This document shows, piece by piece, positions 49,376-59,501 of a stretch of DNA of 64,000 nt. Source of the DNA: Apricaphanius iberus (Eukaryota; Chordata; Actinopteri; Cyprinodontiformes; Aphaniidae); NCBI GenBank assembly GCA_028564705.1, contig JAPXFQ010001003.1:2423001-2487000 (forward strand), written 5' to 3'. Position 1 is the first letter of the stretch; each line of letters opens with the position of its first letter. A program made the translations under genes and the position numbers. A model generated the notes under the pieces. It saw nothing but the letters and a program-made list of their open reading frames with translations. It made no database searches and was not told the origin of the DNA.

Positions 49376-49708
49376 CTCAACAACCTGAGAAGAAGGCTTC
49401 TTCTGTTCTGGAGACAACTGTTGAACAATTGGAGATGATGATGCAAAGAAGGATTCTTCATAAAATTAAAAATAATTATGGACAACCCTGAGCATCCTCT
49501 ACATGAGACTGTCCTACAGCAACAGGGTATCTGAAGGCTTCTTCAGTTTCCCTGCAGCACAGACTGCTACAGGAAATAATTTCTCCCCACAGCTATCATG
49601 ATCTAAAACAACTCCTTGAAGAATTTATTAGTAATGAGCTACAATAACACTTAATTTCCCCCAGGGATCAATTAAGTATTTTTGAATTCAATTGAACTGA
49701 ACTGAACT
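49376..49708 (+). mobile_element. LINE 3' tail nested in Tc1-like element
   Basis: Reads DNPEHPLHETVLQQQG near 49482-49530, the C-terminal region seen in a family of teleost LINEs. It ends AATTTCCCCCAGGGATCAATTAAGTATTTTTGAATTCAATTGAACTGAACTGAACTGA, a 3' tail with short terminal repeats. The Tc1 text resumes immediately with GTCCAGCTGTGTT. A related piece occurs at about 62800-62880. Confidence 0.7.
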
Positions 49709-49794
49709 GAGTCCAGCTGTGTTAAATAAAACTGATTGGAATGCACACACCTGTCTATATTAGACCTTACAGCTCACAGGGCATGTCGGAGCAA

Positions 49795-50600
49795 ATGAGA
49801 ATCATGAAGTTGAAGGAATAGCCCAAGGAGTTTAGAGACGTAATTGTGCCAAGGCACAGATCTGCAGCACTCAAGGTTCCTATGAGCACAGTGGTCAGTG
49901 GCTAGACATGGCCGTCCAGCGAAACTGAACAATTGTGGAAGAGCCTCGATTAGGGAGGTAAAGAAGAACCCAAAGATTACTGTGGCTGAGTTCCAGAGAT
50001 GCAGTAGGGAGATGGGAGAAAGTTACACCAAGGCAAGTATCACTGCAGCCCTTCACCAGTCTGGGCTGTATAGCAGAGTTGCCCGATGTAAACATCTCCT
50101 CAGTGCAAGACATATGAAAGACTGCATAGAGTTTGCCAAAAAACGCAAGTAGGACTCCCAGACTATGATCAAGATTCTTTGATCTGATGAGACCAAGACC
50201 GAACTTTTTAGTGTTAATTCTAAGCGGTATGTGGAGAAAACCAGGCAGTGAAATATGGCGGTGGGAGCATCTTTTTCTGGAAGTGGTTTTCAGATGCAGG
50301 GACAGAACAACTGGTTGGAATTGAAGGAAAACTGAATATGGCCAAGTACAGAGGTGTCCTGGAAAAAAACCTCTTCCAGATTGCTCAGAACCTCAGACTT
50401 GGCCAAAGGTTCACCTTTCAGCAGGACAATGACCCTAATTACACAGACAAAATAACAAAGGAGTGACTTCGGAACAACTCTGTGACCGTTCTTGAGTGGC
50501 CCAGCCAGAGTCCTGACGTAAACACAGTTGAGCCTCTCTGGATAAACTTGAAAATGGCATCATCACTGTATGAAAACGTTCATCATCCAAATGGCTGCAA
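49795..50600 (+). pseudogene. Tc1-like transposase, degenerate
   Basis: Remnants in order: GRPAKLNNCGRASIREVKKNP (basic linker), ITAALHQSGLYSRVARCKHLL, a first catalytic Asp in SDETKTELF after a stop (about 50186), KYGGGSIFFW, then EGKLNMAKYRGVLEKNLFQ and FTFQQDNDPNYTDKITKE (second Asp), then EWPSQSP-like text in another frame. Several stops and shifts; not functional. Confidence 0.75.
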
Positions 50601-50651
50601 TGAAACAAAGAGTGAAATTTAAAGGGGTCTGAATACTTTCTGTACCCACTG

Positions 50652-50684
50652 TACATACTTTTTTTTAAACTTGTTTTTTAAGTG
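50652..50684. other. Short spacer
   Basis: TA target base pair followed by T-rich spacer. Confidence 0.3.
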
Positions 50685-50870
50685 GGGGTGCTGATGTCTA
50701 TTTATGGCAGTCAACCAGTGAGAGGTGGGGGTACAACACGAACAGGTCAGCACAGAAGCACACTGGACAAACACCCATTCATGCCCACACAAAGACTACA
50801 GGCAATTTAGAATCACCTGGAAGGCTAACATGCATATTTTTGGACTATCAGAGGAAAATGGGGTAACTTA
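50685..50870 (+). repeat. Teleost interspersed repeat, copy 4
   Basis: GGGGTGCTGATGTCTATTTATGG ... GGACAAACACCCATTCATGCCCACAC ... GGCAATTTAGAATCACCTGG ... ACATGCATATTTTTGGACTATCAGAGGAAAATGGGG is the middle of the repeat at 13630-13915, more degenerate. Confidence 0.65.
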
Positions 50871-52839
50871 AACTTTTTATGACCAGATCTACATTCAAAG
50901 GAAATTCGATTCAAGTTAAAACTGATCCGATTTAGTAAACACTTTGTTTAGAGTCACGCCCGCTGAAGAACTGGAATTGTCCTCATTATAGCCTTTTATC
51001 GTCCACTTAGGCTTGGAAAAGGTTTATAAAAGACTGTCCCACCTCCAACAGTGAAATATTTAATAGAGTAACATGAAAAAGAAACAAAATAACCTCTTTT
51101 TGGCTTGCTAAACACTGCAGCATGACTTGAATTAACAAAAGGCCTACTGCGGATGGCTCATTTGAAAGACCCAAATACCTGATCTGATTCGCATGGGTTC
51201 ATCCTCTTACAGCATTTCCCCACTACAGTTCTCAGGCCATTGTATGCACCAAACCAGAATGTGTGTTCTTCTTCTTAGTAGTCAATATTAGATATATATT
51301 TTTAGTAGTAATTTGTCTTTTACAGAGTTTATATATTTATATATTTTCCTTTTAAAATGTGTTTTGGATTTTAGCTTAAAACATGTTTATTTATGTCTTT
51401 GTGTCTGATTGCAGAATTAAAAGAAAAGATTAAAAAAGAAAAAGCACATAAAGAAAGAGTGAGCAGACGTTAAATATCAAACTCGATGCATAACACTGTG
51501 GTCATCCAAGAGTAAAGTAGTGATATCAAAGTCTCCAAGTCAGTTCATGAAGTTCATAAAGTGAGTTCATTAGGTGTTTGTTTATTTAGGGATTTATCAA
51601 GTGAGGAGAAAACATTCGGAATGAATGTTGTCAGAGAGTAGCAGTGTGTAGATTAAACAAACTTGTACCATACCCAGAGTGCTCTAAGTGCTCTATGGCG
51701 TAAGCTGATACTGTAAAATTCAGTCCTTGCAATCTTCAAAGCAACTATGTTAGTCGAATATTTTCATTCTTTTTTTGTCAACAAAAACATTTTTAAAAAA
51801 TCCTTAGATGAGGCTGAATTCTGCAAGTATTTAAACAACTTAAACATATTAATAAAAAAAAGACCTTGCTCCCTCTTTCATAGAGGTTGGAGAGATAATA
51901 GAAACACAAATGTATATCAACTGGAACACTGCAATAACAAGCAGAGAAAAAGAAAACTCTTTCAACACAAGTAGTGAATGCTTTGCCACGAGCTCTACAG
52001 CTCACATGCACTCCCAGTCCCATGTGCTCTTCTGCTCTCTATATTCAAGATTGAACAAAACCCCACACTGCTGCTGCTGCTGCATCTACAGGAGAGCCAC
52101 AGAGCAGGGGTCCTCCATCAGATAGAGGTCTGATTTTGATTTTCGAGGCAGGGGGGTGACAACAGAAGCCTAGTGGAGAAAGTTCTGACCTACACAGAAG
52201 ACATTTGGGAGATGAGGGGAAAAAATGAAAGGGAGAAAAATCAAACTCGGCACGAATAGGAGGAACATGATGAACAATGAACGTTTCTAAAAGTGGCTCA
52301 TTGTTTACCCACTTTTTATCTGGTATTTCCTGACTTTCTAGAAAGGTATGAGCTTTGCAAACTAAAAATTTTGGATTTTGGGTCAGATGGCTTACTATAA
52401 CATGACTAAACTCATGACGTAATTGTATTGACAGGTTATAATCTAACAACTGTTAGCACTCATGCACAGATGCACCCATTGCTGCAAATAAACATCTTTG
52501 TACACCTTTCAGCGTGTTTGCTCCATGTCAGCCTGGGGTGCGGCTTATAGAGGCCTGCCTGTTTCTATCAAGCAGCAACAGGATTAAGGAGAGCTGGCGT
52601 TTGGAGGCCACTCCACTGGGCACAGTTTCTCCACAAGCTATTAGCTGGTCTACTCCATATGGCTTTCTCTCATCCGTTGATGAGTTGATACCTGTGAGAT
52701 AATGGGTAGACCTGAGGTAATACAGTGGGAGAAAAGAATGGAAGCCTTTACCTTTTAAAATATGTAAACAGAAAAACAAGTGTGATCTTAATTGGTAAAA
52801 TAATAAAGCAGGAGCGGTATGCCGAAAAAAATCCTACCC
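50871..52839. other. Non-coding spacer with short CTG repeat
   Basis: No supported gene. A (CTG)5-type tract lies at 52067-52084. The minus-strand frame at 52045-52449 is long by chance and has no recognised domain. Confidence 0.35.
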
Positions 52840-53600
52840 CTGGAACAATTTGACATATTACAACCACAAACTTCAATGTATGTCACTTTGAAATGCCCCA
52901 TCAATATGCAGTAAATGTTTTGTCGCAACCTTCTTTTATAGCTACTGTAATATTTATGCCTTTGCAGTATTCCACATTTAAAACTACTTTTTGTATTTTT
53001 TCGCTATTTCTTTGTAAAATAGATAAATCTCTGTCAGGACTTTGACTGGGCCATTCCAACACATGAAAATTATTTGATTTGATCTAAACCCATGATTCTC
53101 AAACTGTGGTACGTGTTCCACCTGTGGTACTCAAGCTTACCAAGTGGTACTTTGAGGAAAGTTCTAAATATTTTTTTTTAAATAAGATTAATTCAAAAAT
53201 GTATAATTCAGACAGTCTGGCTGTGGATGACAAAAATTACCAATAAATATTCCTTGTTAGGAGTAAATACGCCTCTGTTGTTAAATGTCTATAGTTAAAA
53301 GGGTAAGCCTTCTCTACTGTATGTTTAGGTTGGTCATGATTGTGTTACTTGGAGAGCTTGACGTTTTCTCAGGTCGTACCCACATTTAAAAGTTTGATAA
53401 ATACTGATCTAAACCATTCCACTGCTCAAGTCCTTTGCAGCCTTTCTGGATCGCCCTGGATTTAGCTCCTTACGTCTTCCACTGAACTAGTTTCCCTGTT
53501 GCTGCTGAAGAAAGGGGCATAATGCTGCCACCACATCACAGTAGGGATGGCATGTTGATGTGCAGTGTCAGTTATCCTCCATGCTCCATGCCAGCTGTAC
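52840..53600 (-). mobile_element. Tc1-like relic, split by a hAT-like element
   Basis: The left terminus has TGACATATTACAACCACAAACTTCAATGTATG. Antisense transposase words follow: CAGGACTTTGACTGGGCCATTCCAACAC, then after the nested insert CATTCCACTGCTC, AGTTTCCCTGTTGCTGCTGAAGAAAGGGGCATAATGCTGCCACCACATCACAGTAGGGATGG. Strongly decayed. Confidence 0.7.
53090..53406. mobile_element. hAT-like non-autonomous element with perfect 8-bp target duplication
   Basis: 317 bp bounded by CCATGATTCTCAAAC and, inverted, CAGTATTTATCAAAC, related to the common hAT terminus CAGTGxTTCTCAAAC. The 8 bases ATCTAAAC occur immediately outside both ends (53082-53089 and 53407-53414), and removing the insert restores continuous Tc1-type text. 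Contains the 'GTGGTACGTGTTCCACCTGTGGTACTCAAG' words typical of this family. Confidence 0.85.
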
Positions 53601-55875
53601 TTTGTGTTGGTTTTTTTTGTGTGTTTTTTCTTAATAATGGCTTCATTCTTGCCACCCTTTGATAATGGCTAGATTTGTGGACTATAACTGATAGTTGTGC
53701 TGTTGATAGATTTTCTAACCTGAGCTGGGCATCTATTTAACATCTCCAAATTTACCATTGACATCTTTGCTGCTTCTCTGATTAATGTTCTTCTTGGCCA
53801 GACTACAGTTTAAGTGGATAGCCATGCCTAGATGGATTTGCGGTTGTGCCTTAGGTAAATTCTGAAGGTAATTTGCAGTGCTAGATTATATTTAGGGCTG
53901 TCAGAATTAAGGGAGTGAATCAACAATGCAAGCCTCACTTTTCCAACTGTATTCATAAACAAAAACTGAAAATGGCACATGATTTTATCTTTCTACATTT
54001 TATTTTACTTTTTTGTAGGTTTAGCCCATATACATTCCCCAAAAAATACTCAGATGAGACTAAATGTGTATGCCATGTGCTTACTAATAATGAAAACTAT
54101 TTTAAAAACAGCTATAACTGAAATACTATCAAGTCTATGAAACATGTGCCTAATCAAGAGGTTTTGTCATATATGAATTCAAATACTATTAAATTTTAAG
54201 GCATTGCTTTTTAATCTCTTCTATGATCCATTTACTATTCCTCCATTTAAATCTAGGTTCAAAATAGATATCTGCGAGAAAAGAAAAGGAAAAAAATAAT
54301 TCACAGTAAAAATTAAAAAAAATTCTTGTATTCCAGGTTCATAGAAAATAATGATAAAGACAGAATCTTTTACAAAAGTTTGTTTCACAGATAAATACAG
54401 TTCACCACAAAGCAGAAGCCCATTCCACCTTCAAACTGAGAAATACAGCTGCGATGTAATTTCTCTCCCTGTTCATTGCTCCAAGCCTAAGAGAATTGAA
54501 GCCTCAGCTTACTTTGCAATCTATTCAGTCCTACAGGCTCAAGTCTAGAATAAGGGCATGTGGCAGCTTTACAACCTTTCAATAAAAGGGTGAAGCAACT
54601 AATCAAGCTCCCCCAGAAGTGCTGTTCTTTTTGAACCCTCACAAGACCATTACTTTCTCCTACAAACGACCAAATCTGCCCTGCTCCCACTAACTTCCCC
54701 CAAACTCCCAGCAGTTTCTGGGATTTCAAGTCAAGAAAACACTTAATTTAAAACCTGTTTATTTAAATTTTAGAAGTATTTCATGCTTCTTAAGATCAAT
54801 ACAGCTAACAACAGAACAATAGTAAGAGGAGGAACAAACCAAACTGGGAATGTATACATTCCAAAGGCGTAAGGAGAGTAATAGCTTTCAGATACATGCG
54901 GATGAAAGGAACAAGAAAAACAGCAAAGCAGACAATATGACTGGGTGATCAGTTTTCAGTATTGATCCGTGCTGCTTTTCTTTATCTCCCTGCCCCCTCG
55001 GTGACCTCAACTGGATTGGACACCCATCCACACAAAGCAATATGACCCCCCACTGATGCCCTCTTGGGTCACAGTTTAGTGACTGCTGACTTCTGGTTGC
55101 CTTGGTGATGGAAAATTACATGTGAGACCTGGGTGGCCATGTGGTCACGAGGATGGATTTGTGCTGAGTGAGGTCCCTGGATGAGGTTTCATTGTAAGGA
55201 CAATAAAGAACCTCCTGTTAAACTTTGTTGCTCTGTTTAATAATTTTATGATCATTTTGGGTTTGAGCTCCATCCTTGCTTGCTTGCCGTCTGGCCTCGA
55301 TGTTAGTTTTATGCCTCACTATTATATCTATATACATTTTGTATTACCACCATGATAGCCCATTGTGAAAAAGTAACTGCCCGTTAAAAGTAATAGCAAA
55401 TTATCCCACCCTTCACGGCTACAACGGCCATCAAGGATTTGAATACCTCTTTTATGTCATTGTGGCAGAACGTTGTATCTAAAGCCACTCAGGGTTTAAT
55501 TTTATAAAATCATTGTCTTTTTCAATCTATGGGTTAAAATTTAAAGGTTTACGGTTTATGAGAATTCTTAATTTAAAACAAAAACAGCCATCCCATTTAT
55601 ATATATTATTTGATTTGGGTCATACTTTTTAATCCCAGCACTATTTTTTTTCCAGACTTATCTAAAGCTTTTGCATGTCAACGATGTGTACAACCTAGAA
55701 AAAGAAGAAAGTCTGCACAGCATGTGTTAGAAATATTCAAAGAATGCAAACCAGAAACAAGCCAAGTGGCTCTTGTGCATTTCCACTGCTAGCTAAGATA
55801 CTGCAAAACACACAGCAACACCTTGATTCTGGACAGAGACTCTCAGTTGTTGAATATGTGGGTGTTTAGCTTTAG
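53601..55875. other. Non-coding spacer
   Basis: No supported gene. 55196-55220 has GGACAATAAAGAACC, an AATAAA in a suitable context for a transcript end, but no exon was found nearby. Confidence 0.35.
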
Positions 55876-56181
55876 CTGACAGATACCTCTGAATGTCCCC
55901 GGCGTGTTTTAGCTAAAGATGCATATCTTAATGCAAATTTATTCCGGCACCAGCTGCTGTGCCGAGATGATGCTGCAAAAGACATCCTTGAAACTTCTAA
56001 TGAGTTCACCGTTGTGAATAAAGAAGACAAGGAGGTCACAGAAGTTAAAATATGTGCATGCTTTTTCTGGGTCACTTCAAGTGCTGTGTGTCCCTGAACG
56101 TTTAAGCAAGTTGTTTGACTTCCTGGATGCCCGGCTGGAGGCATACGACTGGATGACAAGCTGTTATCGTATCACTGTCAG
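55876..56181 (+). other. Possible decayed coding remnant or exon, unidentified
   Basis: Two overlapping stop-free frames on the + strand have protein-like composition. 55876-56094 (73 codons, no ATG needed) includes RRVLAKDAYLNANLFRHQLL and CRDDAAKDILETSNEFTVV. The next frame, to about 56181, includes CVPERLSKLFDFLDARLEAY and DWMTSCYRITV and ends at CAG|GTGAAA, a donor-like site. A single shift around 56045 would join them. I do not recognise the family. It could be a pseudogene, part of an unknown mobile element, or chance; the minus-strand frame at 55872-56159 looks less natural. Confidence 0.3.
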
Positions 56182-56401
56182 GTGAAACTAAGAAGCAGCA
56201 CTCAGACTCACACATCTCCATCTAAAATATTCAACCCTGTATTTTCTACAACTAAAGAACCCATTACTGAATGTAGCTCCAGATGTGCTACAAATACCAG
56301 CGTCATTCAAAACCCATTAGTGTATAGAGCACTATAGAGAGCACTATAGAAAGCTAAACTAGAGGTCAATGTTTTTTCTTGACTTTCTCTTCATGAAAAG
56401 T

Positions 56402-56404
<3 letters not shown>

Positions 56405-56448
<44 letters not shown>
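56405..56448. repeat. (TA)n microsatellite
   Basis: About 22 uninterrupted TA units. Confidence 0.95.
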
Positions 56449-56453
<5 letters not shown>

Positions 56454-56804
56454 CTCTCATATCTGATGAGTCTCTATGAATCTCTGTCGTTGTTGATACT
56501 TTTTGCTCCCGGTAATCTGAACAAGCATGTTAAACTGGACGGACTACCATCACCAAGGTGATGGCCCCGGGCAGCATCTATCAGCAGGCAGTCCTTTCAT
56601 CTTCCCGCACCTGATTTCGCCACCGTTCACACCTTGATTCATGTGATACCCAAATCTCTCCTGATATAGGGTTGGGTAAACAACCTACATGTGACAATGA
56701 CTCCTTTTGGCCTTTATACCACACGCAGTATTTCACCATACGGTGTGTAAAGACTGCTTAAGTTATCCTGAAGACACTGCTTTAAATCTTCTCAAACTCT
56801 TAAG
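56449..56804. other. Non-coding spacer
   Basis: No gene recognised. Confidence 0.3.
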
Positions 56805-57345
56805 TTTGAACTTTTCCATATTTTGTCAAATAACACCCAGACACGTCCATTTACTTTTACTTGGATTTTATGAGATAGACAAATGCAATATAGTGCATAA
56901 TTTTGAAGTGGAAGCAAAATGTTTTTTATGTGTACATATATATCTGCATTTATACCACGTGTGGTAGAAAACAAACACTGCACATGACCCTGAGTAGACC
57001 ATCTACGCCTTGGATCATGCCGGAAGGATCATCTTTCTGTGGGCAAGTGGGACCAGGAAGCAGGCCAGGGAAATGAATGGTCTAAAACACAAAGTAATCC
57101 AAAAAGATGATAAATTACTTATGACTGGGGAAAGATTAAGGTTCAGCAGGAAAGAGCCAAAATATTTTTAGATCAAAAGAATGGATCAATCAAAATCCAG
57201 ACTTATTTATAGTTTAGAATGTATAGTAAGAACTGTCAGACGTGAACTGATGCTCTCCATACAATATGAATTAACTGAGCTATTTTGCAGAGAATACAAC
57301 GATGAAGCACAAAGTCTTGACGCAGGGGTGACTAAACATTAAAGC
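56805..57345 (+). mobile_element. Tc1-like relic with internal deletions
   Basis: Starts TTGAACTTTTCCATATTTTGTC and GGATTTTATGAGATAGAC, the inner part of a Tc1 terminal repeat. Sense transposase words follow: GTGGTAGAAAACAAACACTGCACATGACCCTGAG, then (after loss of several hundred bases) TTTTTAGATCAAAAG and GAGCTATTTTGCAGAGAATAC. No frame remains. Confidence 0.7.
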
Positions 57346-58180
57346 CGCCATTTTCAAATCTTTAATTTTTGAAAAAACATGTTTCAGTCTCCCTTCTCTT
57401 CATAATGAAGTCATACTTCGTGTTGCTTGATAAAAAAAAAACTAAAATTCTATCCAAGTCTGTGTTCGTAATATAAAAAACAAATGCATGGGGTCCAGGA
57501 GCAGGGGAATGGTTTAATTTTGTTTAGGTTTCATTAGCAGTCTCATTTATATCCACGACACAACTGATGAAATACTTTATAGCAACTATTCTAAACCCTC
57601 ACTCCCTCCTAAAGTTAACAAAAAAAGTTAACTATTGCTAATTTACTTACTTAGGATAAACTAATTTCTTTCAATGCAAAAACAGCCCTAGTGGTGCACA
57701 TTAACACGATTACAATAGAAAAAACAGTAACAGCTTTGGACTGCTAATTGCTGCAGTCTCACTGTCAGCAGTTGGCAGACAACAGAAGGTGGGAATCAAG
57801 CTAAAGGGATTGTTTCGTCTGCGATGGGGGAAGGGATGGACACCGACCTCCCTGTGACAGCCTCGTTTACTGCTCCATGAATAGTAAAGCCGGCCATTAC
57901 TCAAGACTTTAAAGGCCGAGTGGCCAGTGCGCAAACGTTTCACAGATTTGGTGAAAGAACTGCACGTATTTCTTGTTAGCTGCAGTTTCGTAGCGACTTT
58001 CCTTCAGATCAAGTTAACCCCAGAGGGAAATTTCCGTTTCATTAGTTTTCTGTGTGCTCCGCTGCAACCTCAGTAATCTCACTCGCAGCCTCCAAAACAG
58101 AAAGACTCATTCGAAGAAAGTTGTAGAAAAACAATATTCTGCTTTTGCAAGTCTTTGAAAATGAAATGATAGTAAAAAAC
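57346..58180. other. Non-coding spacer
   Basis: No supported gene. The minus-strand frame at 57710-57943 has no recognised domain. Lies just downstream of the arl4d transcript end. Confidence 0.35.
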
Positions 58181-58201
58181 AAATTCCATACAGTGCTTAG
58201 A

Positions 58202-58207
58202 TTTATT
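58202..58207 (-). terminator. arl4d: Probable arl4d polyadenylation signal (AATAAA)
   Basis: On the minus strand AAAAATAAATC lies about 585 bp past the arl4d stop codon, giving a plausible 3' UTR length. The exact cleavage site cannot be read from sequence alone. Confidence 0.5.
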
Positions 58208-58791
58208 TTTCAGTCATAAAATTTACAAAAAATGTACAATTTGTATAAACACTAGAGTCATAGCAACTAAAACTTAACATCTGCACGTGCTGATGACAGG
58301 AATGGGCTTTCTTTTGGTGAATTATTAATACTGAGACCACAACACACTGCTTCATGTTGCATTATTAGGAGACTCTGTCCAGCACTCACAGAGGAGCATT
58401 GAATAAATATTTCAGGGAGGATAAAAACAGCCTTTCTGTGGAAGCCATTGAAGGTTTTCTTCTCTAGCATCCTGTGATATAAATGTGTTAGTTCTTGTTA
58501 GAAATCTTCTTTACATCTGGCCTAAACAAGCACTTAGTGATGACTAACTGCTATCAATATTAAATCATCAATATCAGCTTTCAGCAACTGCACCACCAAG
58601 AAAGTCAATACTGCTTCAGTGTCATGAGCAAGTCCATTTATGCTGACCCCAAAGGCGGTTTGTAATTGGTGTTATTTTGTTGGCACAAATCGCTCTCCTT
58701 CAGAACAAAAGGGGGCTCATTAAGCCTGGAAGTGTTCCAAGGCCGAGAGGATCTCCTTCAGAGTTGAGTCCGCAATCCATGAGCAGAGAGT
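58208..58791 (-). other. Probable arl4d 3' UTR
   Basis: Between the arl4d stop codon and the AATAAA signal. No open frame of note on the coding strand; moderate AT content. Confidence 0.5.
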
Positions 58792-59397
58792 TCATCTCTT
58801 TCTGTTTCGACTGTGCTTCACAGTCTTCTTCCGCTTCAGGATCATCTCGTAGAGTTTCTCCAGGCCCGTCTGCAGTCCCTGGCCGTCCACAGCGCTGCAG
58901 CCCTGCACGTGGTATAACGTGTAGATGCCGAGTTCGTGCACTGAGAGCAGCTTCTCCACCTCGCATACAGACAAGGCCGAGTCCAAGTCCTGTTTGTTGG
59001 CCAGGATCAGCACGGGTACCCCCTGATTCTCAGAGGTGCGGGTGATCTTATGAAGCTCAACTTTAGCCTCCTCCAGACGCTCCAACTCAGTGGAGTCCAC
59101 AACAAACACTATCCCATCCGTCCGACGAGTGTAGGACTTCCAGAGCGGGCGCAGCTTCTCCTGGCCACCCACATCCCACACCTGGAAGTTTGTGGCTCGG
59201 GACGCCCCCACTGCCACTTTGATCTTCTCTGCGTTGAAGCCCTTGGTGGGGATTGTTTTCACAAACTCCTTCAGTTTGAGCCTGTAGAGCAAGGAGGTTT
59301 TCCCAGCCGAATCCAGACCGATCACTACCACGTGCAGACACTGGAAGCTTGGCAGGAACGACGTGTTGGGGGCGATGTCGGTCAGCTGGTTCCCCAT
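58792..59397 (-). CDS. arl4d: ARF-like GTPase 4D, complete
   Basis: ARL4D is a small ARF-family GTPase; mammalian ARL4 proteins act at the plasma membrane (recruiting ARNO/cytohesin) and in the nucleus. The 201-residue product equals the usual family length. Motifs: Gly2 in MGNQLT for N-myristoylation; P-loop GLDSAGKT (27-34); switch I Thr51 in PTKGFN; switch [21 protein letters not shown] (74 on) with Gln79; NKQD (134-137); CSAV (167-170); and a basic C-terminal tail ([14 protein letters not shown]), the nuclear-localisation type tail of ARL4. [20 protein letters not shown] and [14 protein letters not shown] match ARL4D better than ARL4A or ARL4C. I chose the ATG at 59397; an in-frame ATG 12 bp upstream (MVRIMGN) would bury the myristoylation site. 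Single coding exon, as in other vertebrates. Intact, no unusual residues. Confidence 0.96.
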   Translation of the reverse strand: MGNQLTDIAPNTSFLPSFQCLHVVVIGLDSAGKTSLLYRLKLKEFVKTIPTKGFNAEKIKVAVGASRATNFQVWDVGGQEKLRPLWKSYTRRTDGIVFVVDSTELERLEEAKVELHKITRTSENQGVPVLILANKQDLDSALSVCEVEKLLSVHELGIYTLYHVQGCSAVDGQGLQTGLEKLYEMILKRKKTVKHSRNRKR

Positions 59398-59501
59398 GAT
59401 TCGGACCAAGAATTCCCACCAACTGAGGAGAGGTGTCAGATTCCTGATTTAATTCTTTCTCACTTGCAGGTCGTCACAGGCAGGCGAGACTGGATGATGA
59501 C

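Larger units (their letters stand above)
49067..50651 (+). mobile_element. Tc1-like element, decayed, with nested LINE tail
   Basis: The left terminal repeat (ACATTTTTCACTCTTTGTTTCATTGCAGCCATTTTC, 49122 on) and the right one (CAAATGGCTGCAATGAAACAAAGAGTGAAATTTAAAGGGGTCTGAATACTTTCTGTACCCACTG, ending 50651 before a TA) are inverted partners. The left end has an extra ~25 bp. A foreign 333-bp segment (49376-49708) sits inside the left arm. The transposase is in sense orientation but full of stops. Confidence 0.8.

Noticed and set aside
52045..52449. 134-codon minus-strand frame
   Set aside because: Part of its length is a CTG/CAG tract read as poly-Ala, and no family is recognised.
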